42,899 nt of DNA from a virus: the IMG/VR virus record IMGVR_UViG_3300023223_000249, positions 1 through 42,899 of that record. One strand, given 5' to 3'. The stretch's first letter is position 1; each line of letters opens with the position of its first letter. Below the pieces are notes generated by a model. That model did no database searches and had not been told where the DNA came from. It worked only from the letters and a program-made list of their open reading frames with translations. Below, piece by piece: positions 8,526-16,552 of this stretch. Made by a program: the position numbers and the translations under genes.

Positions 8526-8583
8526 CATAACATTGATTTAATCAAAATTGATATTAGATTATTTAAAACAGATCAAGGTTATC

Positions 8584-9195
8584 ATGAGAATTGAATCAAC
8601 TACTCCGGCCAATAGTCCTGCGACGACCCTCGCAGATATCAAACTATTCGCTTTTATGAATACGCCAGCCTACGATTCCAAGATCGAGTCTTTAATATTT
8701 CCTGCAACTTTATACGTTGAGAAATACACGGGCCGTAAACTCATTAATCAAACTGTGACTATTTGGGAAGACCGCGACGATTATATTGATAGGCTCAGAG
8801 CATACGCTAATACAATCACTTTATCGACTCTTAATGTATCGGTTATCAATTCGGCAACATTATACGCTCCAGACAATTCAACGAGCGTTATAGATTCTGC
8901 TGACTACAGACTTTCAGGCGGCATTCTTTCTGCTGCTAATCGATTGGCTTTTAATGACAATACGCCGATCACCACAACCAATTTACGGACAAATGATTCA
9001 GTAGCGATTGAAGTCGTTACGGGTTATGGAATTGCAAGCACTGATATTCCGGCACCGATTCACCAGGCTTTATCGGTCTTAATAGATCACTGGGTTAAGT
9101 TCGGTGTGAAGTTATCGAGTAGTGAGCTTCATGATGTTCCCAGTAGCTTTAGAGCGTTAATACTTCCTTATATGTCAACAGAGGCTTTTTTCTAA
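8584..9195 (+). CDS. Head-tail connector protein (gp6-like)
   Basis: A 203-residue protein resembling the phage gp6-like head-tail connector family, whose members form a ring below the portal. Features: N-terminal helices (ADIKLFAFMNTP, then YDSKIESLIFPATLYVEKYTGRKL), the family signature of two helices ending in a 'Y.GR.L' turn; a beta middle; and a C-terminal helix with IHQALSVLIDHW. Start chosen at ATG 8584 because AAGG lies 7 bases upstream; an ATT/ATA-rich in-frame extension to 8548 lacks a ribosome site. Followed by a coupled start (TAATG). Confidence 0.8.
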   Translation: MRIESTTPANSPATTLADIKLFAFMNTPAYDSKIESLIFPATLYVEKYTGRKLINQTVTIWEDRDDYIDRLRAYANTITLSTLNVSVINSATLYAPDNSTSVIDSADYRLSGGILSAANRLAFNDNTPITTTNLRTNDSVAIEVVTGYGIASTDIPAPIHQALSVLIDHWVKFGVKLSSSELHDVPSSFRALILPYMSTEAFF

Positions 9196-9395
9196 TGGCG
9201 AAAACAATCAAAGTAGAGTTTTTACAAGACAGAGTGATGTTCTTAAATGGGCTTAGAACTTTTTGTTGTTCTAATCAAGTTAGAGACGAAGACGGCAAGT
9301 ATAGGCCGCGTAAAAAGTATTCACTTCCTTCTGAACTTCACGACGAGTTCGTAGAGAAAGGCATAATCAAGAGCGCGAGAAAGAGTAAAAAGTAA
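9195..9395 (+). CDS. Small basic structural-module protein
   Basis: A 66-residue protein coupled on both sides by one-base overlaps (TAATG). The first half is beta-like (KTIKVEFLQDRVMFLNGLRTF) and the end is very basic (KSARKSKK). Small proteins with this layout often sit between connector and neck genes, but I cannot assign a function. Confidence 0.75.
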   Translation: MAKTIKVEFLQDRVMFLNGLRTFCCSNQVRDEDGKYRPRKKYSLPSELHDEFVEKGIIKSARKSKK

Positions 9396-9847
9396 TGGCT
9401 ATAACACTGTCAGAAGTATCTAAACTCATTGAGAAGCACACCACTATAAATGGTGCGGCTTTACGCGATGAGTTTTCCGCGTCCATACTGCAAAAAATGG
9501 CGCGTGATACTCCGGTAGATACTGGCAGAGCAACAGGAAATTGGACAGCTCAAGCGGGTTCACCAGATTTAACCCCTAAGAGATTTAGAGATCAATCAAA
9601 GAGCGCAACTATTACCCGGCAACGGGCAGAGAAAGCTATTAGAGCCGCTTCGGATAAAGACGATATTTTTATTTCTAATGCAGTACAGGGCGAAGACGAA
9701 GAAACTGGAGCATTTACTGGCGAAGGCTATATAATCGACTTAGAGCGCGGAAAATCTATTCAATCTGCGGCCGGTATGATGTTTAACAAGAATGTCGCTT
9801 TAGCCAAGCCAATAGCTGATAATGCACTAAGGAAAATATTTACATGA
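9395..9847 (+). CDS. Neck/tail completion protein (HK97 gp10-like)
   Basis: A 150-residue protein with the hallmark of the gp10-like minor structural family: an N-terminal helix, then RDTPVDTGRATGNWTA (a 'P.DTGR...NW' turn), and late in the chain GYIIDLERGKSIQSAAGMM, corresponding to the 'Y...lE.G.S.qaP.gm' motif. These proteins join the connector to the tail. The gene lies between connector and tail-terminator genes and overlaps the next gene by four bases. Confidence 0.8.
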   Translation: MAITLSEVSKLIEKHTTINGAALRDEFSASILQKMARDTPVDTGRATGNWTAQAGSPDLTPKRFRDQSKSATITRQRAEKAIRAASDKDDIFISNAVQGEDEETGAFTGEGYIIDLERGKSIQSAAGMMFNKNVALAKPIADNALRKIFT

Positions 9848-10299
9848 GCCTTGATTCAGTACAGCGCATTAATGATTACTTTGATACGGCAGTAGCAACG
9901 CCAAATAATTTATATACGATCCATGCCGATAAGAACGAAGCTATCGGTGACGATATGGGCGGCGATGTTTGGGTTAAACTCAGCACAGAGGCCGCTTTTG
10001 ATGATATGACAGGCCAATCATTGCCTGAATTATGTTATCGCGAAAGAGGACTTGTTATTATTGAAATATTTTGTATGAAAGGATTAGGCGATTTAAATCT
10101 ATATGGAATAGATAAAGTAGTCACTATTCTTCGCAATGCTTTTAGAAATGTAAAGTTACAGCCTACTGGAGATGAAGAAGGCGTTATTCTATTTGAGGAT
10201 ATTTCCGCGCCCCGTTCTTTTGAGCTTCCAAGCAGAGGCGGTACAGCATATTTCAGAAAAGACATTTTTATCAATTATCAGAAAAACTATCAATTATAA
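9844..10299 (+). CDS. Tail terminator-like protein
   Basis: A 151-residue protein in the position of the tail terminator (lambda gpU-like). The chain starts with a helix (SVQRINDYFDTAV) and continues as beta strands with a central helix (GIDKVVTILRNAF), ending SRGGTAYFRKDIFINYQKNY, a typical end for this fold. Start coupled to the upstream gene by ATGA. Family assignment is by order and shape. Confidence 0.7.
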   Translation: MSLDSVQRINDYFDTAVATPNNLYTIHADKNEAIGDDMGGDVWVKLSTEAAFDDMTGQSLPELCYRERGLVIIEIFCMKGLGDLNLYGIDKVVTILRNAFRNVKLQPTGDEEGVILFEDISAPRSFELPSRGGTAYFRKDIFINYQKNYQL

Positions 10300-10320
10300 A
10301 AAACAAAAAAGGAATGCCCT

Positions 10321-10725
10321 ATGAGTTGTCCAGTTGGAGCAACAGATGTTACCTTTGGTAGTATCGCACTTAATTACTTTGCTGAGGCTGGCGTAAATGC
10401 GGGCGCTTCAGTACCTAAAGTCAATACCACACCTACAGGCGTTACAGCCGAAACTTGGTGTCCTGGTGATGTAAAAGAATTCACCGACCCAACAGCCACA
10501 GCAATTGCTGATCGTACTGTTGATGTTTTGGGCCTTGTCGGTACTACTGAAACATTGACTTTTACTTATGTTATCAGCAATGCCGGTAACAGCTCAAACG
10601 CTACGCTTATCGGCCAAGCTTTCTTGCAGTCTGCCGGTGAAACTACTGGTAAAAATGCGCTCAATGTCCATGATTTTGTATGGACTTGGGAAGATGAGCC
10701 GGTGTATACGGTTGAGGCTGTTTAA
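10321..10725 (+). CDS. Tail tube (major tail) protein
   Basis: A 134-residue protein preceded by a strong AAGGAATG leader, as expected for a highly made structural protein. It is rich in Thr, Val, Ala and Gly with alternating strands, e.g. DRTVDVLGLVGTTETLTFTY, then HDFVWTWEDEP near the end. Size and position immediately before the frameshifted chaperone match a single-domain tail tube protein. Confidence 0.75.
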   Translation: MSCPVGATDVTFGSIALNYFAEAGVNAGASVPKVNTTPTGVTAETWCPGDVKEFTDPTATAIADRTVDVLGLVGTTETLTFTYVISNAGNSSNATLIGQAFLQSAGETTGKNALNVHDFVWTWEDEPVYTVEAV

Positions 10726-11165
10726 TGGCTGATCTCAATCTTGATGACTTCACAAAATCTTTCTTAGACTCTGAGATAATCAAGGTTGAACTGGAAACTA
10801 TGAACGGCGACTCTATCTATCTTCGCTCTTTGAGCCGGGCTAATATTGTTCGCTTTCGTAGTTTATCTTCTGAATTAACCGCTAGATCATCAATAAATAT
10901 ATTTTATGATCCCAAGAACGCTAAAGCCATTCGTGAATCTGACTTGGATTCAGCGGAAGACTTTTTAGTCATTAAGTCTCTTTGTAATAATCAAGGGGAG
11001 CTTTTATTCAGCGATGAGAAGCATTATAAAAAATGGTCCCAAGCTGCCGGTAATGAAGCTATCCAAGAGATCCTACATAGTATTGATAAAAAGATGGTTG
11101 TCTTTTACGGTGACACTTTAGAGAGTAACGAAGATTTAAAAAAAAAATCGACATCATCCGAATAG
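10725..11165 (+). CDS. Tail assembly chaperone, short form (gpG-like)
   Basis: A 146-residue zero-frame product with the helical and beta pattern of tail assembly chaperones (MNGDSIYLRSLSRANIVRFRSL, then EDFLVIKSLCNNQGELLF). It lies between tail tube and tape measure genes, as lambda G does. Near its end is the -1 slippery sequence TTTAAAA at 11135-11141; the short form is made when ribosomes do not slip, ending LKKKSTSSE. Its first base overlaps the last base of the tail tube gene. Confidence 0.85.
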   Translation: MADLNLDDFTKSFLDSEIIKVELETMNGDSIYLRSLSRANIVRFRSLSSELTARSSINIFYDPKNAKAIRESDLDSAEDFLVIKSLCNNQGELLFSDEKHYKKWSQAAGNEAIQEILHSIDKKMVVFYGDTLESNEDLKKKSTSSE

Positions 11166-11512
11166 ATGACGAGGGGCAATGGCTCTTTGATATGGCAGAA
11201 ATGCAGGGTTGTTCGATTAGTAGTTTGTTAGGCATTGCTGATCACCCGGACAAGATGAGCAATAACGAATTAAGATGGTGGAGAGCTCGAAGTTATAGGA
11301 AGCCCCTACCGTCTGTTCGAGAAGATATATCATCCGGCAATCAGCTTTACATGAGTTCGATTAATCATAATACCGGAAAGGCCGCGATAAAGTCAAGTGA
11401 TGCGATTCGTGATTGGTTTGGCAAGACTCAGATGGAAAGACTAGAAGAACTCGAAGAAAGAGTCACTGAAAGACAAAAAGAACTGGATAAGAAAAATGGC
11501 ACGAATCGTTGA
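10725..11512 (+). CDS. Tail assembly chaperone, -1 frameshift fusion (gpGT-like)
   Basis: A -1 slip on T TTA AAA joins the upstream frame to a frame that stays open to 11512. The predicted fusion has 262 residues: 139 zero-frame codons, then 123 codons beginning KIDIIRIDDEGQWLF. The T part carries MAEMQGCSISSLLGIADHPDKM and a coiled, charged C-terminus (ERLEELEERVTERQKELD) overlapping the tape measure start. This arrangement is the conserved G/GT system of long-tailed phages, in which the fusion recruits tail tube protein to the tape measure. An independent start at ATG 11192 has no clear ribosome site. Confidence 0.85.
11135..11147 (+). promoter_or_regulatory. Programmed -1 frameshift slippery site
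   Basis: TTT followed by ten A (11135-11147). In the chaperone frame the codons read T TTA AAA AAA, the canonical X XXY YYZ form, with a second possible slip on A AAA AAA. The -1 frame is open across the junction to 11512, as the lambda G/GT model requires. Confidence 0.88.
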
Positions 11513-13031
11513 AGAGATCGTTTTAAAAGTAAAAGTTGACGATAAGTCAGCCAATAAGAAAATCCAGGCAATCGGTAACTCTGCAAAGAAAACAGAGAAA
11601 CAAGTTAGTCTTTTAGGCGATGCTCTAAAGCTTATTTCTGCCGGTGTTATTATTGCCGGTCTTAAGAACTTAGGCCAAGAAGCAATAAAAGTAAGCAATG
11701 ACTTTGAACGCGCCGGTCTAGCACTTAAAACGGCTTTCGGCGCTGATGCTGCGGCTCAGATGCAATTTATCACGGCTGAAGCGGAAAGACTCGGAGTTAA
11801 TGTTCTATCTTCTGCTCAAGGTTTCGCAAAATTAGCCAATAGTACAAAAATAGCGGGTATATCTTCTAAGGATACACAAGAGATATTTACCGCGACTGCC
11901 GAGGCTGCGACAGCTCTTGGTTTGTCTGGCGATGATGTAAACGGTATTCTTCGCGCATTCTCTCAGATTGCATCTAAAGGTAAAGTACAGGCAGAGGAAT
12001 TGCTACAAATTGCAGAACGCGGAATCCCTATTCAAGCAATGATGGCCGATGCTCTTGGTGTTAGTAACGAAGAGTTACAGGACATGGCACAGAAAGGCGA
12101 GATACTAGCCGTTGATGCACTTCCTAAGATGGCTAAAGCTATCCGCGATACTTTCCATGAAGGCGCGTTGGCGAATGCCAATAGTACAATGGCAACGAAT
12201 AACCGCACAATGAACCTTTGGCAGGAAAATTTAAAACTTACTGGCGATGAATTAAAGAACGTCACAACACCAGGATTAAACACCGCTGCCAGGGCTTGGG
12301 ATGGTTTAACGGATATGATCGCTGACGGCATTATTGATGTGATGACTTTTACCGGAAATATCGAAACTTTATCCGGCGCTTTAGCCGATGTTAGAATGGG
12401 AATGAAACTTGAAGGCGTTGATTTAGGCGGTGATAAAGGATCAGTATTAGGTATTGAAGTCGTAGAACTCGATAAAGTATCGATTGCTATGTCTAATTTC
12501 TTAGACACTATCAAGCAAGCTGCTACTATTGATACTTTCCGGGAGTCTTTAGGACTTACTGAAAGAGGCTTTGTTAAAATTAAAGACGCTATTGAAGCTT
12601 TAAAAAATCAAGGTCTTAGTCTTGATGAAATGGAAGACCCTTTAAAAAATCTCATAAAAGGCATGAAGGATCTTGACCAGTTAGGCGGTAAAGACTTAAT
12701 CGAGACTGAAGAACTCAAGAAGGCTGAAAAGATAAAGCAATCTTTAATGGATGCCTTTAACTTTATGAAAGACACAGCATCGGCGGCAACCTTTGGCGTT
12801 TTTGGTGAGAACTTAGGCGACTTTGACGAGGTGGGACAATCTAAAGCCCAGGCTCCGCAAGCCGGTATTGAAACAGGCACAAGAGAGGCCGCAGAATTTT
12901 TAGTAAGACCGACGGAAGACACAAACGAGATAGCGAAAGAGTCTCTTGATGTCGAAAAGAAATCTTTAGAGCAATTAAAAGAGCAAACAGCAGCGCTTAA
13001 AAATCAAAATCAATTTATAGGACATGGTTGA
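11496..13031 (+). CDS. Tape measure protein
   Basis: A 511-residue protein beginning inside the chaperone T region. Residues 1-45 are a charged helical start, 46-66 a short hydrophobic segment (LISAGVIIAGLKNLG), and about 70-245 the conserved N-terminal tape measure domain (FERAGLALKTAFGADAAAQM, then AFSQIASKGKVQAEELLQIA and GIPIQAMMADALGVSNEEL). The C-terminus is a glutamine/lysine-rich helix. Using the usual 0.15 nm per residue rule, the tail would be about 75 nm, short for a siphovirus. The tail end overlaps the next gene by four bases if that gene uses TTG. Confidence 0.9.
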   Translation: MARIVEEIVLKVKVDDKSANKKIQAIGNSAKKTEKQVSLLGDALKLISAGVIIAGLKNLGQEAIKVSNDFERAGLALKTAFGADAAAQMQFITAEAERLGVNVLSSAQGFAKLANSTKIAGISSKDTQEIFTATAEAATALGLSGDDVNGILRAFSQIASKGKVQAEELLQIAERGIPIQAMMADALGVSNEELQDMAQKGEILAVDALPKMAKAIRDTFHEGALANANSTMATNNRTMNLWQENLKLTGDELKNVTTPGLNTAARAWDGLTDMIADGIIDVMTFTGNIETLSGALADVRMGMKLEGVDLGGDKGSVLGIEVVELDKVSIAMSNFLDTIKQAATIDTFRESLGLTERGFVKIKDAIEALKNQGLSLDEMEDPLKNLIKGMKDLDQLGGKDLIETEELKKAEKIKQSLMDAFNFMKDTASAATFGVFGENLGDFDEVGQSKAQAPQAGIETGTREAAEFLVRPTEDTNEIAKESLDVEKKSLEQLKEQTAALKNQNQFIGHG

Positions 13032-13033
13032 TC

Positions 13034-14011
13034 ATGGCTATTACGAAGTTATACAGGAAGGATACACAGCCGCCAGTCACAAGAAATGAGGCAAGCACAC
13101 AGGCAAACGAAGAATGGTTTCTTGTAGCTGATGAAGCTTTAATCCCTATTGAGGTTGATGTCTTAGTTGCTTCTTTATCCTCTAATAACGAGTTTAATTT
13201 CTTAATTGTCGGCCAGACACACCCGGCCAATCCTTCTTTAGTTGTTACTCAGGCAGTTGTCGGCATGGCAGCAGATAAGACATTCACGAAGTACACTATC
13301 ACAACCACGCTGACAAATAACAAAGCCTCAATTGATAGTTCCGTTAAACCATCACGCGCCCAAGATAGCTATAACTTTGGCCGGGCTGACTATGAAGATA
13401 TTGTCACGACTACGACTTACGCTTCAAGAGCTAAGACAGGGCTTAAGGCCGCAGCCGGTACTTCTATTGAGAATACCAACGGGCGCGGAATTATCGTATC
13501 AGAATCTAAGAATTTAATTCGAGCGGTTATTATCCGTAATGAAGATGATTACGATTTAGGTATAGCGGCAGAGCATAAAGGCAAGATAAATGAGGGCCGC
13601 GTTACAATTGTCGGTTCTACTTTTCAGGCCGGACAATGTAAGCTCGTTGAATGGGCCGGACAGGATGCATATGATTCCGAGGGCAAACTTTACTGGCGTG
13701 TTACTTATGAGATTCTCATAAGCGATGATCCGGCATTTTTTGAACGTTCTTTTGTTATGCGCGGAACAGTTGATGCGAACGGAAAGCCCGCCGATATTGC
13801 AGCCGGTTATATCTCGGACACTGATTATAAATTAGACGCTGATGGATTTTTCTTAAGCCTGGCGGATCAAAAAGACCCTACTAAATTCATATCTAAGTCA
13901 TTCGCTACAATTGAGCAATCAAAGTGGGGCCCGGCTATACAGCTTTCAGATTCTCCTAATGAAAATATAACGAATCTACTCGGTGACTTTGGATTCGGGT
14001 TAGTTAAATAA
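13034..14011 (+). CDS. Distal tail/baseplate structural protein candidate
   Basis: A 325-residue protein of unrecognised family, directly after the tape measure where distal tail proteins are encoded. The chain is mostly beta (VDVLVASLSSNNEFNFLIVG, then a middle NTNGRGIIVSESKNLIRAVI and KLYWRVTYEILISDDPAFF) with a short C-terminal NLLGDFGFGLVK. Start at ATG 13034 is preferred over TTG 13028, which would overlap the tape measure stop. Followed by a one-base coupled start. Confidence 0.7.
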   Translation: MAITKLYRKDTQPPVTRNEASTQANEEWFLVADEALIPIEVDVLVASLSSNNEFNFLIVGQTHPANPSLVVTQAVVGMAADKTFTKYTITTTLTNNKASIDSSVKPSRAQDSYNFGRADYEDIVTTTTYASRAKTGLKAAAGTSIENTNGRGIIVSESKNLIRAVIIRNEDDYDLGIAAEHKGKINEGRVTIVGSTFQAGQCKLVEWAGQDAYDSEGKLYWRVTYEILISDDPAFFERSFVMRGTVDANGKPADIAAGYISDTDYKLDADGFFLSLADQKDPTKFISKSFATIEQSKWGPAIQLSDSPNENITNLLGDFGFGLVK

Positions 14012-14643
14012 TGAATACTGTACACGGGTTTAATAATTCTCGCGACATTGACCGCATAATGCGGATGCTCGATAAGTTCGAGGCTCAACAAGGTCAGAGC
14101 AAGCAAGGAACGAATAGATTTAGCCAACAGGCGAGATATGCAAAAATCCTTACTGTATTAGATCCAGGACCGACTGAGGCCAAGGATAAAGAAGGAACTG
14201 GAGTTGAGGTTGTTTGGGATGCTGACTCTTTTGATTTTGTCGTTGTTCCTTCGATTGAGAATCCGGTAAGCTATGACGCAACGGCTTTAGATGGCGCGGG
14301 CGCGACTGTTTTTATGACCTCCAATATCTCTTCGCCTTCAGCTATGGCAGTTGATGATATTGTATTATTGCAGCACTACCCGCATCTTTCAGAAACTTCT
14401 GATTGGCTTGTCGTTGAGACTGGCGGAGGTGGTTCGCGATCTTATGTTATTATAACGGCGGTGACTTCTCCTTCTTTATACACTGGTAACGTGATCACCT
14501 CACCGGATGATTCAACAGTTATAGATACTGGCGTAACAATAAAAGTTAGTGGCGCTTTGGGGAATGAATTTGAAGTGGGCTATTCAGCTTTTGCGGATAA
14601 AGTAGACGATGTTTATTATTTAGATGGATTCCTTTTGGGTTAA
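14011..14643 (+). CDS. Tail tip protein of unknown family
   Basis: A 210-residue protein coupled to the previous gene (TAATG). The first 45 residues are helical and basic (DIDRIMRMLDKFEAQQGQSK); the rest is beta-rich with two segments like small OB or carbohydrate-binding domains (RYAKILTVLDPGPTEAKDKE, then VDDIVLLQHYPHLS). Its place between the distal tail candidate and the next large protein suggests a baseplate part. No firm family match. Confidence 0.65.
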   Translation: MNTVHGFNNSRDIDRIMRMLDKFEAQQGQSKQGTNRFSQQARYAKILTVLDPGPTEAKDKEGTGVEVVWDADSFDFVVVPSIENPVSYDATALDGAGATVFMTSNISSPSAMAVDDIVLLQHYPHLSETSDWLVVETGGGGSRSYVIITAVTSPSLYTGNVITSPDDSTVIDTGVTIKVSGALGNEFEVGYSAFADKVDDVYYLDGFLLG

Positions 14644-14645
14644 TT

Positions 14646-15788
14646 ATGGCTTGGATTGATATAGATTTTAATTTGATAATTCCCGGAATGATTACACGCG
14701 GACCCGCTTCTGTTTCTTTTGGCGAATATCTTCAGCAGTTTTCTTTGGCACTTGATGAAAAGCAAAATATGACGCAATCCGGTACGCCAGTATTATCTGA
14801 GATACCTTTTCTCGTTGATGAGATCAGAAACGAAGGCACTTTTATTGCTAACTTTCGGGCACTTATAGAAGGTTATCGGGTTATCTGGTTTTCTGATACC
14901 TGGTATGAAGATGGTGTACTTACTGACGCTGAAAATTATCCCGACTATTTAATTACTGATGCTGATTTAGAGGCGGCAATGGGTGCTGAGGCTTGGGAGA
15001 TATTAAACGATCACGCCACGATGTCATTTCAAGATATATTTAAAGCATCTATACTTCAGGGATTTTATACAATATATCTTAATACAAAGGTCGTTGATAA
15101 GGCGTATATAGATACAAACGATACGCCGACGCAAAACAGGCCGACGATAAAAAAGACTAATGGATTTTTTGAGTACGAAGCTTCACCCGATTCAGTTATT
15201 GGTGCTAATGGAGAAGCTTATTCTTCTGTATTAACTACAATCCTTTCAGGAATTACTGAGAAGTCTACAACTCGACAGGGGCCAGATGATTTATACCGTT
15301 TTTCATATAGCGCACAGCGCACAATTCAGGGAGGCACTAGCTTTAGATGGAATGTATCTTATCTATTAGGCTCAGAAAGTGCCGATTATATGCATATCAC
15401 TTATCTATTCAAAGATTTAGAAGATAATATTCTAACGATGAATGCGGTCCCTTTATTTGAGATCACGAGGAATTTTATATCATCTAATGAGGAAGGCGAA
15501 GACACAGTATTCACACAATTTGATACTGATTTTCCATTAATTAAGAATGACTTAGAAACGGTATTTTTTCCAATTGATCCTAACTCAGTTTCTCAGTCTG
15601 GCGGCACAGTTCAAGAATTCTTTTTCAATGGGAATTCAGGCGCGGATATTAGAGAGCCCGACGTGCTTGCTGATGAGAGTAGTACATCTTCATTTTATGC
15701 GGAAGATCAGCAAATGATAATACAGCCGCCACAAGATTTTATCTTTATTGAGTTGAATAATCCGGCCTTAGAATTTTTCATCCTCTGA
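14646..15788 (+). CDS. Tail tip/adhesion protein of unknown family
   Basis: A 380-residue protein, three bases after the previous stop. It has many aromatic and acidic residues (NFRALIEGYRVIWFSDTWYE, then ITDADLEAAMGAEAWEILND) and a C-terminal beta part ending IFIELNNPALEFFIL. It is the last rightward gene before the antisense pilin-like gene, whose 3' end it overlaps by 21 bases. Probably virion-located by context; function unknown. Confidence 0.65.
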   Translation: MAWIDIDFNLIIPGMITRGPASVSFGEYLQQFSLALDEKQNMTQSGTPVLSEIPFLVDEIRNEGTFIANFRALIEGYRVIWFSDTWYEDGVLTDAENYPDYLITDADLEAAMGAEAWEILNDHATMSFQDIFKASILQGFYTIYLNTKVVDKAYIDTNDTPTQNRPTIKKTNGFFEYEASPDSVIGANGEAYSSVLTTILSGITEKSTTRQGPDDLYRFSYSAQRTIQGGTSFRWNVSYLLGSESADYMHITYLFKDLEDNILTMNAVPLFEITRNFISSNEEGEDTVFTQFDTDFPLIKNDLETVFFPIDPNSVSQSGGTVQEFFFNGNSGADIREPDVLADESSTSSFYAEDQQMIIQPPQDFIFIELNNPALEFFIL

Positions 15789-16370
15789 TAAGTAATAGCT
15801 AAACTTCCCGGTAAAAACATTAACTTTTCCTTCTTGAGTTCCGAGCTTAAACATAAACTCTTGAAAATTAGTTCCTGTTATAACTTGGCATTCTCCAGTT
15901 TTGAGAAGGTTAAACGATTTCACGGCGCTTCCATCTTTGAAATAGATATCTGATTTTAATTCGATGAGTTCTAGTTCAATGCCGTCTTTGTCTGTGATTT
16001 TAAATTCACCAGATTTGAGGCTGATGATATAGAATTGATCACCTGTTATATTGAATGCCTTTGACTGGTAAAGCTTAATCATGCTTCCGACTTTTTTGAC
16101 TTCTAAAGAGGCGGGATCGGTTCGCATGACACTAAGGACCATTGTTAAAAGAATGGCTGTAATTGTGATAACAGTGATTAGCTCGATCATTGTGAAGACT
16201 TTTACCTTCTTCAAGCTTTCGATAATATCGGCAGTGATTACACAAATGACAGTTGAACTTATTAAGATCATCAAGACCATCCAAATAGGCGCGGTTAAGA
16301 TGTTAGTTGTAGCGACTAATAAAAGTCCGGCGTTCATGGCGATAGCGATTAGTTTTAAAATAGTATTCAT
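15768..16370 (-). CDS. Prepilin/pseudopilin-like membrane protein
   Basis: A 200-residue protein transcribed against the tail genes, with AAAGGGG before the ATG. Residues 1-25 and 28-50 are two hydrophobic helices. Residues 54-80 read KKVKVFTMIELITVITITA and onward, matching the prepilin N-methylation motif ([K/R]-rich leader, then FTxIEL and a hydrophobic helix) with Phe+1 and Glu+5; position -1 is Val instead of the usual Gly. The remainder is soluble and beta-like, as in minor pseudopilins of the GspH/FimT type. An in-frame TTG at 16214 would give a canonical short leader MKKVKV. Role unknown: exclusion of other phages or interference with host pili or secretion is inference. Confidence 0.7.
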   Translation of the reverse strand: MNTILKLIAIAMNAGLLLVATTNILTAPIWMVLMILISSTVICVITADIIESLKKVKVFTMIELITVITITAILLTMVLSVMRTDPASLEVKKVGSMIKLYQSKAFNITGDQFYIISLKSGEFKITDKDGIELELIELKSDIYFKDGSAVKSFNLLKTGECQVITGTNFQEFMFKLGTQEGKVNVFTGKFSYYLSEDEKF

Positions 16371-16552
16371 GTTTTCCCCTTTGGTTGGTATAGCTTACCA
16401 TGAAAGAGATATGCAAAGTATTTCACTATCCTTTATGGATTGTAACGGCTCCCCTTATATAAATAAGTCTTATACGCGAGTGTTTTCGTATAAATTGAAA
16501 TTATATGTAAAAGGTCTACTTTAAAATAAAACTAATAAAGAGATCGATAACT

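Larger units (their letters stand above)
8234..8583. other. 350-base gene-free divergent control region
   Basis: No convincing gene is present. Going right, it holds the leader of the leftward genes (pyrimidine-rich on the plus strand, with a short TATCTA tandem near 8281-8293), a near-consensus leftward promoter at 8348-8376, an AT-rich stretch (8377-8495) and a consensus -35 hexamer for rightward transcription at 8496-8501. Confidence 0.8.

Noticed and set aside
16081-16524. Plus-strand frame of 147 codons opposite the pilin-like gene
   Set aside because: It is the antisense of hydrophobic codons, lacks a ribosome site, and overlaps the better-supported minus gene for most of its length.
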